Below, piece after piece: positions 1 to 8,536 of a DNA stretch of 64,000 nt. The stretch covers positions 3,866,722-3,930,721 of the forward strand of contig OY282381.1 of assembly GCA_958295915.1 (NCBI GenBank), written 5' to 3'. How positions within the stretch are numbered: the first letter of the stretch is position 1; every line of letters begins with the position of its first letter. The notes beneath the pieces are model-generated. The model saw only the letters and a program-made list of their open reading frames with translations, had not been told where the DNA came from and did no database searches. The DNA comes from an uncultured Caldilineaceae bacterium. Its GTDB lineage: Bacteria > Chloroflexota > Anaerolineae > Caldilineales > Caldilineaceae. The position numbers and the translations under genes were made by a program.

Positions 1-615
1 ATATTGGACCAGGTGAAGCGGGAGGAGATCGCAGCCAAGAAGGATCCCAGAGAAATCTTAGCCACCGGGGTCTATGTTGGTCTGGCCGCGCGCAGCGGCT
101 TGTTCCGGCAAGCAGTGCGAGATGAACGTCTGATCGATATTCTGGCAGCCATCCTCGGGCCGAATATTGAGTTTCTCAGTGATAAGGTCGTTTTCAAAGA
201 TACCGAAAGGCATCTCGCCAGCCCATGGCATCAGGACTGGCCGTACTGGCAAGGGACGCATAAGATCTCCGTGTGGGTAGCTTTGGATGATGCCACCCCA
301 GAGAACGGCTGTCTGAAGTTGCTGCCCGGATCACATCGAAGCAGTGTGGTCCATGACGGGGACAATAGCGATGGCGCTGGTTTCGGTCACCGTATACGCC
401 CTGACGCGGTAGATGAGAGCGCAGCCATGACCGCAGCCCTTGAGGCCGGCGGCGCTGTTTTCTTCCATGACTTGATCCTTCACGCCAGCCATCCGAATAC
501 GGCGCATCGAGAGCGGTGGATCTGGGTTCCCACCTATCGGGATGCGCAAGCCGAAGATCCAGCCTACGCGTGGGCTGTGGCCAACGCAGTGGTCCGCGGC
601 AGCGGCCGGCAGTGA
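1..615 (+). CDS. Phytanoyl-CoA dioxygenase (PhyH) family protein, 5' end outside window
   Basis: The reading frame is open to the window edge, so the N-terminus is missing; 204 codons are visible against about 260-290 residues for the family. PhyH enzymes are cytoplasmic Fe(II)/2-oxoglutarate-dependent oxygenases. The iron-binding facial triad is visible as HQD (about residues 76-78 counted from base 4) and a distal His in LILHASHP (about 160), with an Arg about 10 residues further for 2-oxoglutarate. The motif NGCLKLLPGSH is typical of the family. The substrate cannot be told; in bacteria such genes often sit beside sugar importers, as here. A second PhyH gene lies at 1424. Family is confident, function is not. 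Confidence 0.85.
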   Translation: MLDQVKREEIAAKKDPREILATGVYVGLAARSGLFRQAVRDERLIDILAAILGPNIEFLSDKVVFKDTERHLASPWHQDWPYWQGTHKISVWVALDDATPENGCLKLLPGSHRSSVVHDGDNSDGAGFGHRIRPDAVDESAAMTAALEAGGAVFFHDLILHASHPNTAHRERWIWVPTYRDAQAEDPAYAWAVANAVVRGSGRQ

Positions 616-667
616 GCAATCAGGAGAGGCCCGCCAATCTGTAATATGGGTAAAACGTAACGCTTGA

Positions 668-925
668 TTCTCCAAACTGGCGACCGTGGCCCTGTTCGAA
701 TTCAACCGGGTATGGAGCGACTATCTGGCCCCCTTGATCTTCATCACCCGTCAGGAACAGTTCACCATCGCTTTAGGGCTGACTTACTTTCTGGATCGAG
801 ACCGCCCCTTGTGGAATCTGGCTATGGCCGGCAATACAATGGCAATATTGCCCGTGATCCTCGTTTTTGTGCTGGCCCAGCGAGTCTTCATCGAGGGCAT
901 TACCCTTACCGGCATCAAGGGGTAA
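668..925 (+). pseudogene. C-terminal remnant of a sugar ABC transporter permease (MalG type)
   Basis: About 80 codons in one frame match only the end of a carbohydrate-importer permease: the segment after the EAA loop (SKLATVALFEF, then WSDYLAPLIF) and the last membrane helix ending ITLTGIKG. A stop codon lies immediately upstream in frame (665-667), and the remaining roughly 200 residues are absent. A GTG at 686 could start a 79-residue peptide, but no ribosome site is evident. The same C-terminal pattern occurs in the intact permease at 2246-3229, so this is probably what remains of another importer. Decay is directly visible; whether it is expressed is unknown. Confidence 0.7.
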
Positions 926-974
926 TATTTAAAATTATGACCAGAGGAATCCGTGATCCGAGAGCGCAGTTACG

Positions 975-1337
975 ATGAACCATCCATTGCTGGATAGTAA
1001 GATCATTGAACAAGCGCCAATAACCTATATGAATGAGATTGGCCAGGTCTTCTCAGTCTCCGACGAACATATGCAGGATTCGGGCAACATCTCGTATGGG
1101 GTACAGGTTGATCAGCAGCGCTTCTTCGTCAAGACTGCCGGAAATCCTGACGATCCACGTCCCTTTCTGTCTCACGAGCAAAGGGTAGCTTTACTTCGAA
1201 ACGCAATCCGTCTATGGCGCAGTTGCAATCATATCGCCTTACCCCAGCTACACAACGTGATCGAGGCGTCCGCCGGGCCATTGCTCGTCTATACCTGGAT
1301 CGAAGGTGAACTCCTCCTGGCGCGAGGCACGCAATGA
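975..1337 (+). pseudogene. N-terminal fragment of a phosphotransferase/protein-kinase-like gene
   Basis: The 120-residue frame looks like the N-lobe of an aminoglycoside-phosphotransferase/protein-kinase fold: a strand carrying the putative ATP-anchoring Lys (RFFVKTAG), a helix with conserved Glu (LSHEQRVALL), and a hinge-like LLVYTWIEGELL. It stops right after the hinge, so the C-lobe with the catalytic loop is missing, and no frame in 1338-1423 obviously continues it. I read it as a truncated gene. It could instead be a small expressed protein, because the frame begins with a normal ATG. Kinase affinity is inferred from motif order only. Confidence 0.5.
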
Positions 1338-1423
1338 GACGCCGGGTTGTTCGTGAAACGGGCGATTTGCCCCAATTGGTGAGTTCCTTTATGTCTTCGC
1401 GTTGAATCGGTAAGGAGTATCCA

Positions 1424-2191
1424 ATGCAACTCACACACAGTCACAAACACAAACTGTACGCGGATGGCTACGTCAAAATCTCCGGCGTAATTCCCCAGAT
1501 TATGGTGGATGATGCTGTACGGGCGATTAACCACTCGTTGGGCGAAGGGATTGACCCCGCCCAGATAGTCACCTATCGCTCGCGATCTTTTTGCCCTGAA
1601 CTTCAACATGCCCCGGTAATTACCGATCTGCTGAACAAAACACCAGCTCTTGCCGTAGCGGAATCGGCGATTGGCAAGGGCCAGATCACACCAGTACAGC
1701 GTGGCCAGATCGCATTGCGCTTTCCTACACTGCAAGATCCCCCAGAATCACCTGACCCTCATCTGGATGGCATGTATTCGCCCCATAATGGCGTTCCTAA
1801 GGGAGAGATCCGTAATTTCACCATGTTGCTCGGTGTAGCGCTGAGCGATGTGACCACGGACTATGCAGGCAATTTAACCGTTTGGCCCGGGACGCATCAT
1901 ATCTACGAACAGTATTTTCGCGCGCGTGGTCCTCAAACTCTTCTCGAAGGGATGCCGATTGTAGCCCTGCCTGAGCCTGTACAGCTTACGGCCCGTGCTG
2001 GGGACATCATGCTGGTTCACTACCAGGTAAGCCATACAGCAGCGCCGAATCGTTCGCCTTATCCACGCTTTGCCATCTATTTTCGCTTAAAGCATATAGC
2101 TCACGATACCCACCCACTAGAGGCAATGACGAATATCTGGATGGATTGGTCTGAAATGACAGACTTTACAAATCGTAGTAATGTTGAGTAA
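1424..2191 (+). CDS. Phytanoyl-CoA dioxygenase (PhyH) family protein
   Basis: A complete 255-residue protein of normal family length. The Fe(II) ligands are visible as HLD (H113, D115) and the distal His in QVSHTAAPN (H204); R209 or R215 would hold 2-oxoglutarate. The stretch AGNLTVWPGTHH (about 148-159) is the usual second half of the cupin core. The start is fixed by AAGGAG at 1412-1417, six bases before the ATG. It converges on the sugar importer at 2246-5605. Together with the edge gene it gives two PhyH enzymes within 2.2 kb. Substrate unknown. Confidence 0.85.
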   Translation: MQLTHSHKHKLYADGYVKISGVIPQIMVDDAVRAINHSLGEGIDPAQIVTYRSRSFCPELQHAPVITDLLNKTPALAVAESAIGKGQITPVQRGQIALRFPTLQDPPESPDPHLDGMYSPHNGVPKGEIRNFTMLLGVALSDVTTDYAGNLTVWPGTHHIYEQYFRARGPQTLLEGMPIVALPEPVQLTARAGDIMLVHYQVSHTAAPNRSPYPRFAIYFRLKHIAHDTHPLEAMTNIWMDWSEMTDFTNRSNVE

Positions 2192-2245
2192 ATTCGATCA
2201 GTTGGTTGTAAGCCCCTTAGACTAATCGAGAAGAAGAAAGAAACG

Positions 2246-3229
2246 CTACCGCCCCCCAAAACCGGTCATGGCGATCCCCTGGACAAAGTAGCGCTGGGCC
2301 ACAATGAATATCGCTACCATTGGCGTAAGCATCACTGTGCTGGCGGCAAAGACCACCTCCCAGTTTTTGGCGTAGGAGTCATTGTAGGCCCGGATGCCCA
2401 GAGCCAACGGCCATTTGTCCATAGAGTTAATGTAAATCAGCGGATTCATGAAGTCGTTGTAGTGCTGCAAGAGGGCGAACACAGCAACGGTTGCGATTAC
2501 CGGTTTGGAGAGGGGAAGCAGAATCTGCAGCAGTACCCGTATACGGTTGGCCCCGTCGATCTCTGCCGCGTCCTCCAGTTCCATCGGGATGCCGAGAAAG
2601 AACTGGCGCATCAGAAAAACGTAAATTGCGCCGATACCCCCCCAATAGGGCACGATCAACGGTAGCCAGGTGTCGATCCAACGCAGGTTCTTGAAGATCA
2701 GAAAGCGGGGCACGAGGGTCACGACATCGGGCAGCATCATTGTCGCCAGCAACAGACCGAACCAGAAGTTGCGTCCCGGCCACCGAATGCGGGCGAAGGA
2801 GTAGGCCACCAGTGCCGACGAAATGACCGTCCCCAGGACGGCAAAAAAGACGATGATCAGTGTGTTGACAATAAATGTCGTCAGAGGCAACAGCATAAAC
2901 GCCTTGACGTAATTATTCCAATGGGGATCTTTGGGCAGCCACACAATCGGGTGGGCGAACACTTCTGTGGAGACTTTCAGCGAGGACGAAATCATCCAAA
3001 AGGTGGGCGTCAGAAAGGAGAGCGCCAGGAATGTCATGAAGATCTGAAGCGCCGTCAGCCAGAAGGTCTCCCAGATGGAACGGGAAGCGCCACTGTGCCC
3101 TGTGATCGGAATGGCCGGTTCAGTGGCTGCCGAGCGCCCATCAGACGCCAAAGCTTGCTCGCCAGCCCGTGGCCACTCCAGGCCCTTGCCTGTGGCATCT
3201 CCCCCTGACGATGGCCTATCTGACCGCAT
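2246..3229 (-). CDS. Carbohydrate ABC transporter permease, MalG type
   Basis: Inner-membrane permease of the CUT1 sugar importer family, 327 residues. Six membrane helices can be traced, and the cytoplasmic EAA loop that docks the ATPase reads ELEDAAEIDGANRIRVLLQI; the C-terminus is FVQGIAMTGFGGR, typical of MalG. The first about 55 residues are hydrophilic and unlike the family, so the true start may be internal. The gene begins two bases after the stop of the MalF-type permease (3232-4152), showing co-transcription with it and the binding protein. No ATPase gene is nearby, so the importer probably borrows a shared MsiK-like ATPase (inference). Confidence 0.92.
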   Translation of the reverse strand: MRSDRPSSGGDATGKGLEWPRAGEQALASDGRSAATEPAIPITGHSGASRSIWETFWLTALQIFMTFLALSFLTPTFWMISSSLKVSTEVFAHPIVWLPKDPHWNNYVKAFMLLPLTTFIVNTLIIVFFAVLGTVISSALVAYSFARIRWPGRNFWFGLLLATMMLPDVVTLVPRFLIFKNLRWIDTWLPLIVPYWGGIGAIYVFLMRQFFLGIPMELEDAAEIDGANRIRVLLQILLPLSKPVIATVAVFALLQHYNDFMNPLIYINSMDKWPLALGIRAYNDSYAKNWEVVFAASTVMLTPMVAIFIVAQRYFVQGIAMTGFGGR

Positions 3230-3231
3230 GG

Positions 3232-4152
3232 CTAACTCCTCTCTTCGTAGTAAACCCAGCGGTTAGACAGATAGAACTGAGCCAGCGTAAAGCCAACCAC
3301 AATCACGAATAGCTCCCAAGCCAGGGCAGATGCATAGCCCATATTGAAATATTGAAAAGCATTGCGGTAGATGTTGAGAACGACAAAGAGCGTGGCGTCT
3401 TGTGGCCCGCCTTCTGTTATGATCATCGCCGGCACAAAGGTCTGGAATGAGTTGATAATCGCGATCACCATGTTGTAGAAGATCAGAGGCGTCATCAGAG
3501 GCAAAATAACGTAGCGCAGACGACCGACTGCGCCGGCCCCGTCCAGACTGGCGGCTTCTTTCAGAGAGTCAGGAATATTGCCCAGCCCGGCGATGAAGAT
3601 CACCATCTGGCGTCCGATCATCCAGAAGGACATGAAGATGAACGCCGGTTTTGTTAGCTGTGGTTCAAAAAGCCACATGCGGGGAGCAATGCCGAACCAG
3701 CCCAGCGCTTCGTTGAGGATGCCGAACTCCGGGTGCAACACCCGCTGCCAGACCACAGCGCTCGCCACCAGAGGCACGATAATCGGCATGTAAAAGCCTG
3801 CCCGGTAAAAATCCCGAAAGCGGATTTTCTGAGTCAGCGCCAGGGCCAGTAAAAACGAAATCACCAATTGGATTGGCACGGCGAATAACGTATAAAAGGC
3901 GCTATTGTATAGGCTGAGATTGACCTTCGGGTCTTTGAACATCTGCGCCAGATTGGCGAAGCCGACAAACGACGGTGGGCGCAGAAGATCCCAATCAACA
4001 AAGATCAGATAAACCGAATAGAGCATCGGGAAGGCGATGAAGACTGAAAACCCGATGATAAACGGCGAGGCGAACAGATAGCCGGCGATCCAATCCCGGA
4101 TCTGGCGCTTTGTAATGCGATGTTTGCCGGCAAGCGCAGCGATAACGGCCAT
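3232..4152 (-). CDS. Carbohydrate ABC transporter permease, MalF type
   Basis: A 306-residue membrane protein with six hydrophobic segments and the EAA loop LKEAASLDGAGAVGRLRYVILP, which contacts the transport ATPase. The length fits the short MalF-like permeases of CUT1 importers. An AAGGGGTG ribosome site precedes the start. It lies between the binding-protein gene (4214-5605) and the MalG-type permease (2246-3229) on the same strand. A stem-loop separates it from the binding-protein gene. Substrate unknown; oligosaccharide or sugar uptake is inferred from family membership. Confidence 0.92.
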   Translation of the reverse strand: MAVIAALAGKHRITKRQIRDWIAGYLFASPFIIGFSVFIAFPMLYSVYLIFVDWDLLRPPSFVGFANLAQMFKDPKVNLSLYNSAFYTLFAVPIQLVISFLLALALTQKIRFRDFYRAGFYMPIIVPLVASAVVWQRVLHPEFGILNEALGWFGIAPRMWLFEPQLTKPAFIFMSFWMIGRQMVIFIAGLGNIPDSLKEAASLDGAGAVGRLRYVILPLMTPLIFYNMVIAIINSFQTFVPAMIITEGGPQDATLFVVLNIYRNAFQYFNMGYASALAWELFVIVVGFTLAQFYLSNRWVYYEERS

Positions 4153-4165
4153 TCACACCCCTTAG

Positions 4166-4195
4166 AGAGGGTGACAAAGCAACTTGCCACCCTCT
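4166..4195 (-). promoter_or_regulatory. Stem-loop between binding-protein and permease genes
   Basis: Perfect 8-bp arms AGAGGGTG (4166-4173) and CACCCTCT (4188-4195) enclose 14 bases, in the 61-bp gap after the binding-protein gene. There is no T-run, so it is unlikely to be a strong terminator. Such hairpins often protect the 3' end of binding-protein mRNA so that more binding protein than permease is made; that role is inferred here. Confidence 0.45.
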
Positions 4196-4213
4196 TGTCA
4201 GCAAGTAACTCTT

Positions 4214-5605
4214 CTATCCCTGCCTCGCCCAGTGGGCATCGAGCAGACCCTGCACGCCTTCGTTTACAGCAGGCATGACTTCAGCGGCTGTGGCGCTATT
4301 GGCCAGCATGGGATCCCAGCCTTCTGGCTTGGCTACTTCGCTCCAGATCTGCCCGCGGGAGACGCCGCCGATGACGTCCACCTCTGAGCGTTGGAAGGCG
4401 TTGCTGAAGGCGGCGGCATTGGTGACGCCGAAGCGTTCTTCAATCGTCGGACCCCAGAAGTTCTCGACTAAGGGCGCTGTATTGGGGATACGGCCGGTAA
4501 TTGTCGAATAGATCTTCTGGCCCTCTTCGCCACCCATGAAGGAGACAAAGTCCCAGGCCGCGTCGACCAAATCACTCTTCGGTACGCACACGCCTTCAGC
4601 CCAGCCACGATGAGGGCGCCTCTCGTCAGCCATCATCGGCATCATCACCACATCGAATTCGATCTGCTTGCCCTCCTCGCGCAGTTCCGGGCTGTTCAGC
4701 CGCGGGAAGAACCAAGGGCCTTCATACTTCATGGCCGCGTTGCCAGTGTCGATGGTGTTGGTGCCACCTTCCAGATCTGCAGGGGTGGGAGAAATTCCCA
4801 GTCTGTACATAAAGTCCTGAGCCACCAGCTGCAAGATTTCGATAATCTCCGGCTGGTCGAACATCGCCGTGCGCGGGTCCACCAGTTGGTCGAACTCCTG
4901 TACACCCGTGGAGCGAATCCAGTGGATGTCGCGGGCGTAACTGCCGTTGGCTTGATAACCGTACATCTTCGAGTCGCTGTCGGTGTTGGTCAGCTGTTCG
5001 GCGATGCTGACAAAATCCTCAAACGTCCAGTCATCAGTCGGATAGTCGACCCCTGCTTCATCGAAAGCGTTCTTGGCGTAGAACATCACCATCACGCCTG
5101 ACTGCAGGGGAATCAAGTAGCGCTTGCCATCGCGACGGGTGCTGAATTCTATGCTGTCCACACCTTCAGGATAGGGGCCAGTGAAGTTGTCCCGCTCGAT
5201 GTAAGCGTCGATGGGAGCCAACAGACCAGCATCGCTGAAGGGCTGCCACTCCCAGCCCTGGAAGGAGGCCACTTCAGGAACGACACCGCCAGCGAAGGAT
5301 GTCTGCAATTTGGTGTAGTAGTCCACGCCAGTGCCGCTTATGGACGGCTTGACAGTGACGTTCGGGTTCTGCTCGCCGTAGACGTTCGCCAACTCTTCCC
5401 ACGCAGGGATGTCGGAAGCGTCGCCCCAGGCGAAGAAGTCCAGTTCGATTTCTGCAGCGGCAGAGGCCGCGCTGTCAGCATCGCCACCGCTGTCGGCCGG
5501 CGCCGGACACGCAGCCAGCAACATTGTGGTGGAGCCGATGCCGACCCCTTGCAGAAATGTGCGTCGCGAGACACGACGTTTCGTACTCCGTTGGGCGTCT
5601 GTCAT
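4214..5605 (-). CDS. Sugar ABC transporter substrate-binding lipoprotein (Tat-exported)
   Basis: A 463-residue extracytoplasmic solute-binding protein of the family-1 (MalE-like) class. The start at 5605 is chosen because AAGGAGG (5611-5617) sits just upstream; a longer upstream frame exists without such support. The N-terminus carries a twin-arginine signal, SRRTFLQG (about 13-20), followed by lipobox LAAC with the lipid-bearing C33. The mature part shows typical features such as FFAWGDASDIPAWEEL and KNAFDEAGVDYP. It is first in an operon with two permeases (4152 to 2246). The sugar cannot be predicted; nearby aldo/keto reductase and dioxygenase genes are compatible with sugar or cyclitol use. 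Confidence 0.9.
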   Translation of the reverse strand: MTDAQRSTKRRVSRRTFLQGVGIGSTTMLLAACPAPADSGGDADSAASAAAEIELDFFAWGDASDIPAWEELANVYGEQNPNVTVKPSISGTGVDYYTKLQTSFAGGVVPEVASFQGWEWQPFSDAGLLAPIDAYIERDNFTGPYPEGVDSIEFSTRRDGKRYLIPLQSGVMVMFYAKNAFDEAGVDYPTDDWTFEDFVSIAEQLTNTDSDSKMYGYQANGSYARDIHWIRSTGVQEFDQLVDPRTAMFDQPEIIEILQLVAQDFMYRLGISPTPADLEGGTNTIDTGNAAMKYEGPWFFPRLNSPELREEGKQIEFDVVMMPMMADERRPHRGWAEGVCVPKSDLVDAAWDFVSFMGGEEGQKIYSTITGRIPNTAPLVENFWGPTIEERFGVTNAAAFSNAFQRSEVDVIGGVSRGQIWSEVAKPEGWDPMLANSATAAEVMPAVNEGVQGLLDAHWARQG

Positions 5606-5752
5606 AGATCCCTCCTTGGATATGTCGGTATGAAAATGGTGATCCCAATTCTGAGAAAATGGACGAATTATGGCATGTCGGCAACGCTCCAGGGATCGAG
5701 ACGTCGGCACAACAGGATCACACAGTATAAGGATAAAGGATACATCATCCTG

Positions 5753-6055
5753 ATGAATTCGTCACGTTTGGACGGGAAGAATGAAAAGGGGATCGATGCA
5801 GTCGGATCTGTTAACCAACTGATAACTTTCCCTGCGCTCGGTCATTTGGGCAACGCATTCACGCCGGGGCTTGTGATTATGATGATGGTGGCCGCCACCG
5901 GTCATCTATCGATGGCCCATCTCAACCCAGCAGTAACCCTGGCCTTCGCTCTGACCGGACACTTCCCCTGGCGGGAAGCGCCGATCTACATCGGTGGACA
6001 AATGATAGCCGCTCTACTGGCTGCTGCCATTCTGCGGCTACTGTTCGGTGACGAA
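5753..6055 (+). pseudogene. Aquaporin (MIP family) N-terminal remnant
   Basis: From about 5834 the frame reads LGHLGNAFTPGLVIMMMVAATGHLSMAHLNPAVTLAFA (only parts need quoting: HLNPAVT is the first NPA box of aquaporins) and continues through a second helix, ending near LLFGDE. Aquaporins need two such halves and two NPA boxes; the second half is absent. The region before 5834 does not resemble the usual first helix either. The remnant ends where an acyltransferase remnant on the other strand begins, so a deletion or rearrangement scar lies at about 6040-6060. Confidence 0.65.
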
Positions 6056-6220
6056 AATTTTCTCCGTTCCCACCAGAGCTACCGGGAGCAGACGCGCCTG
6101 GGCTTGGTCCGCCAGCAGCCCGATGCCGGGCTGCGCCTGAATCAGGCTGCCGCCGTGACGGCTATATGGCCGGCGATCTGTTCGATCCGTTCGCCTCGCC
6201 CCGAGGGATGCGCCCTAGGC
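6038..6220 (-). pseudogene. PlsC-like acyltransferase remnant
   Basis: Read on the minus strand, 6180 to 6038 encodes HGGSLIQAQPGIGLLADQ followed by ARLLPVALVGTEKIF. That is the pattern after the EGTRS box of 1-acylglycerol-3-phosphate acyltransferases (G-S-L, PG, small-residue helix, PVA..GTE). Only about 45-60 residues remain and a stop (TAG, 6038-6040) follows at once. Neither the HX4D box nor the C-terminus is present. It abuts the plus-strand aquaporin remnant. The assignment rests on motif recognition over a short stretch. Confidence 0.5.
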
Positions 6221-6332
6221 CGCTGACCGAGACCGCAAGAACCAGGCTCTACCGATTGCCCGGCCTCAAAACACAAGGATCGTCTGTAGAACAGCCTGTA
6301 GAGCGGCATATATGGTGCGCTCCCCTTTGAGA

Positions 6333-7295
6333 TCAGCCCGGTAGCGGTGCTTCGGCTGCAATCAACCCCCTATTATGGAGCTCCTGCCACATAGCCGCCG
6401 GCGTCTCCACATCCCAGACGCTCCGGTTGTCATCTGCCTCATCCACCTTCGCGGAGCCGATGATGAGAGAGGCTACCGCAGGATGCGCCCGCGCGAAATG
6501 CTGGGCAGCCACATGCAGAGGCACGCCGTGTCGCTCTGTCACCTCCTGGAGGCGTCCAACTCTTGCGAGGATCTCCGGTGACGCATCCTCATAGTTGTAT
6601 TTGGCGCCAGCAATCGGGCCAGTAGCGAGAATGCCGCTGTTGTAAACGCCGCCCAGGAAGATGCTCACATCATGTTTCGTGCACCACGCTAAGAAGTCCA
6701 GTGAAGTCTGCTCCAGGAGCGTATAGCGCCCGGCCAGCAGAAAGCAGTCGACGTCGATGTTTTTCGCGAACTCCCACTCCATCTGCCATTGGTTCATGCC
6801 CGCGCCCACCGCGCTGATGACCCCCTGCGCCCGCAGATCGAGCAGCGTAGGAAATGCCTCATCCAGCGCCTGGCGGTAGTGGACTTCCTCGTTCTCAAAG
6901 TCCGGGTCATGCACCAGCAGGATGTCCACCCGCTCCATTCCTAACCGCTCGAGGCTATCCTCAATGCTCTTCATGACTCCATCCCGGCTGTAGTCGAAAT
7001 AGATCGAACGATCTGAACGCACAATGCGCCCAATCTTCGTCTGGATGACCACATCATCCCGCGGAATACCTTGTAATGCCTTGCCGAGCCGCCGCTCCGC
7101 CTCACCCGCGCCGTAGAGGGGGGCGGTGTCGAAAAAACGGACGCCCCTCTCATAGGAATGCTGCACGACGTCAAATGCATGTTCGTCGCTGATGGAATTG
7201 TACAGATTGCCGATGGGGGCTGTTCCCATGCCTAAGCGGGTCACGTGCAGATCGATTTTGCCGACCTGCACGCTGGGGAGAAAGTTTGTCGCCAT
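6333..7295 (-). CDS. Aldo/keto reductase, D-threo-aldose 1-dehydrogenase-like
   Basis: A 320-residue NAD(P)-dependent (alpha/beta)8 oxidoreductase. The catalytic tetrad is visible: D56 and Y61 in FFDTAPLYGAGEAE, K87 in QTKIGR and H129 in LLVHDPD. The pattern RLGMGTAPIGNL at the start, GAGEAERRLG and a long DYSRDG segment are typical of the L-fucose/D-arabinose dehydrogenase subgroup, which oxidises aldoses to lactones; that is a family inference. It stands alone on the minus strand between gene remnants and the coiled-coil gene at 7574. Length is normal. Confidence 0.88.
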   Translation of the reverse strand: MATNFLPSVQVGKIDLHVTRLGMGTAPIGNLYNSISDEHAFDVVQHSYERGVRFFDTAPLYGAGEAERRLGKALQGIPRDDVVIQTKIGRIVRSDRSIYFDYSRDGVMKSIEDSLERLGMERVDILLVHDPDFENEEVHYRQALDEAFPTLLDLRAQGVISAVGAGMNQWQMEWEFAKNIDVDCFLLAGRYTLLEQTSLDFLAWCTKHDVSIFLGGVYNSGILATGPIAGAKYNYEDASPEILARVGRLQEVTERHGVPLHVAAQHFARAHPAVASLIIGSAKVDEADDNRSVWDVETPAAMWQELHNRGLIAAEAPLPG

Positions 7296-7573
7296 ATTGG
7301 TTACTCCGTGGGTGTAGATTGCCTGTTGAAGGTTGCGTGCGATGGTGTGAGGGTTGTGCGTCGCGTCTTGCGGGCTTCCGCAAATACCGCCAGCGCAATG
7401 GCGTTCTTCTGGGGATCAGAACCGAATTCCGCACGCATTGCCGTTTGTCCACTGCCTGACAGGCACCAGAACTGCCAAGGGTATTGTACAACATCTGCGG
7501 CAGATGTGCCATTGAATTGGCTATGCGGGCTATGCTATAATGGGAATTGAGTCAGGCAACGAGCAGGTGCATT

Positions 7574-8275
7574 ATGGCATTCACTGTAGAACATTTCCAC
7601 CAATTGACCCAACTTCTCTACGAGCGGCCAGAGTGGCGGGCGGAGATGCGTCTTCTTCTTCTGACAGAAGAGATACTGAATATGCCGCGCGCGCTGAGTG
7701 AGTTGACAGCGGCCCAGCAGCGTACGGAAGAAGGCTTGCAGCAGCTTGGGACACGAGTAGAAGAACTGACAGCGGCCCAACTGCGTACGGAAGGACGGTT
7801 GGATCGAATTGAATCGGATTTGCATGTTCTTAAGAACGATGTGGCGGATTTGAAAGGACTCATGCTGGAACAACGCCACTGGGCCCGACCTTATCAGTAC
7901 TTCCGGCGCATCATATACAAAGCCCGTACTCTCACAATCGACGAGTTGCGCCTCCTGACAGATGCCGCAGTGGAAAAGGCGCTGCTCACTGAAAACGAAG
8001 CAGAAGAAATAGAACTCGCTGACTCCGTTGTTCGGGGCAGAGATCGGCAGACGCGAGAACTGCTCCATCTGGTGATCGAAAGTTCATGGGGCATCGGCGA
8101 AGGCGATGTGAAACGGGCCGCCCGCCGCGCGGCCCTCCTGGCAGATACTGGTACAGCGACCCGTCCCGTTGCCGCGGGCAAGTGGGCGACCTCAGACGCG
8201 CACAATGCAGCCGGCGACCTGGATGTGTGGCTGGTGATAAACGGCCACACATTGGCTCCAGACGAAGAAGCATAG
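7574..8275 (+). CDS. Coiled-coil protein with possible PD-(D/E)XK-like C-terminal domain
   Basis: The chosen ATG at 7574 gives 233 residues; an upstream frame extension lacks a ribosome site. Residues about 35-100 form a heptad-rich coiled coil with a direct repeat (ELTAAQQRTEEGLQQL, ELTAAQLRTEGRLDRI). The C-terminal part reads TRELLHLVIESSWGIGEGDVKRAARRAALL then a small-residue VAAGK stretch, the pattern of restriction-endonuclease-fold proteins common in Chloroflexota and Cyanobacteria. The usual acidic D and ExK residues are not clearly kept. Function unknown; no operon partner. Confidence 0.6.
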   Translation: MAFTVEHFHQLTQLLYERPEWRAEMRLLLLTEEILNMPRALSELTAAQQRTEEGLQQLGTRVEELTAAQLRTEGRLDRIESDLHVLKNDVADLKGLMLEQRHWARPYQYFRRIIYKARTLTIDELRLLTDAAVEKALLTENEAEEIELADSVVRGRDRQTRELLHLVIESSWGIGEGDVKRAARRAALLADTGTATRPVAAGKWATSDAHNAAGDLDVWLVINGHTLAPDEEA

Positions 8276-8414
8276 CCTCTATAGATTTAGTCCGCCACAA
8301 GAACGGAGCAGCCAGCGCCACATGCACTCGACCGAACCGCTGCGAGTTTGTATGGGAATTATATACTTAACCGCACAAGTATATCTTTCTCAGCCAGCTT
8401 TCGGCTGTGCGGGA

Positions 8415-8436
8415 AGGGGCAGGCAGACCTGCCCCT
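8415..8436. terminator. Inverted repeat between convergent genes
   Basis: Perfect 9-bp GC-rich arms AGGGGCAGG (8415-8423) and CCTGCCCCT (8428-8436) with a CAGA loop lie in the 261-bp gap between two convergent genes ending at 8275 and 8537. No clear T-run follows on either strand, so a terminator role is plausible but weak. Nothing else was recognised in this gap. Confidence 0.4.
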
Positions 8437-8536
8437 CGTTCCTGATTCCCACCCGCGTTGTAGAATGTTTTTAGCGACCCCCAGAGTTACAATTGCCATG
8501 TCCAAAATCATAAGGCAATGTCATCAGTAAACACTG

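Noticed and set aside
7310..7500. Minus-strand frame containing PWQFWCLSGSGQTAMRAEF and ending just before the aldo/keto reductase gene
   Set aside because: Protein-like for about 60 codons, but no start with ribosome site, no family recognised, and too short to separate from chance. The gap 7296-7573 otherwise shows nothing.
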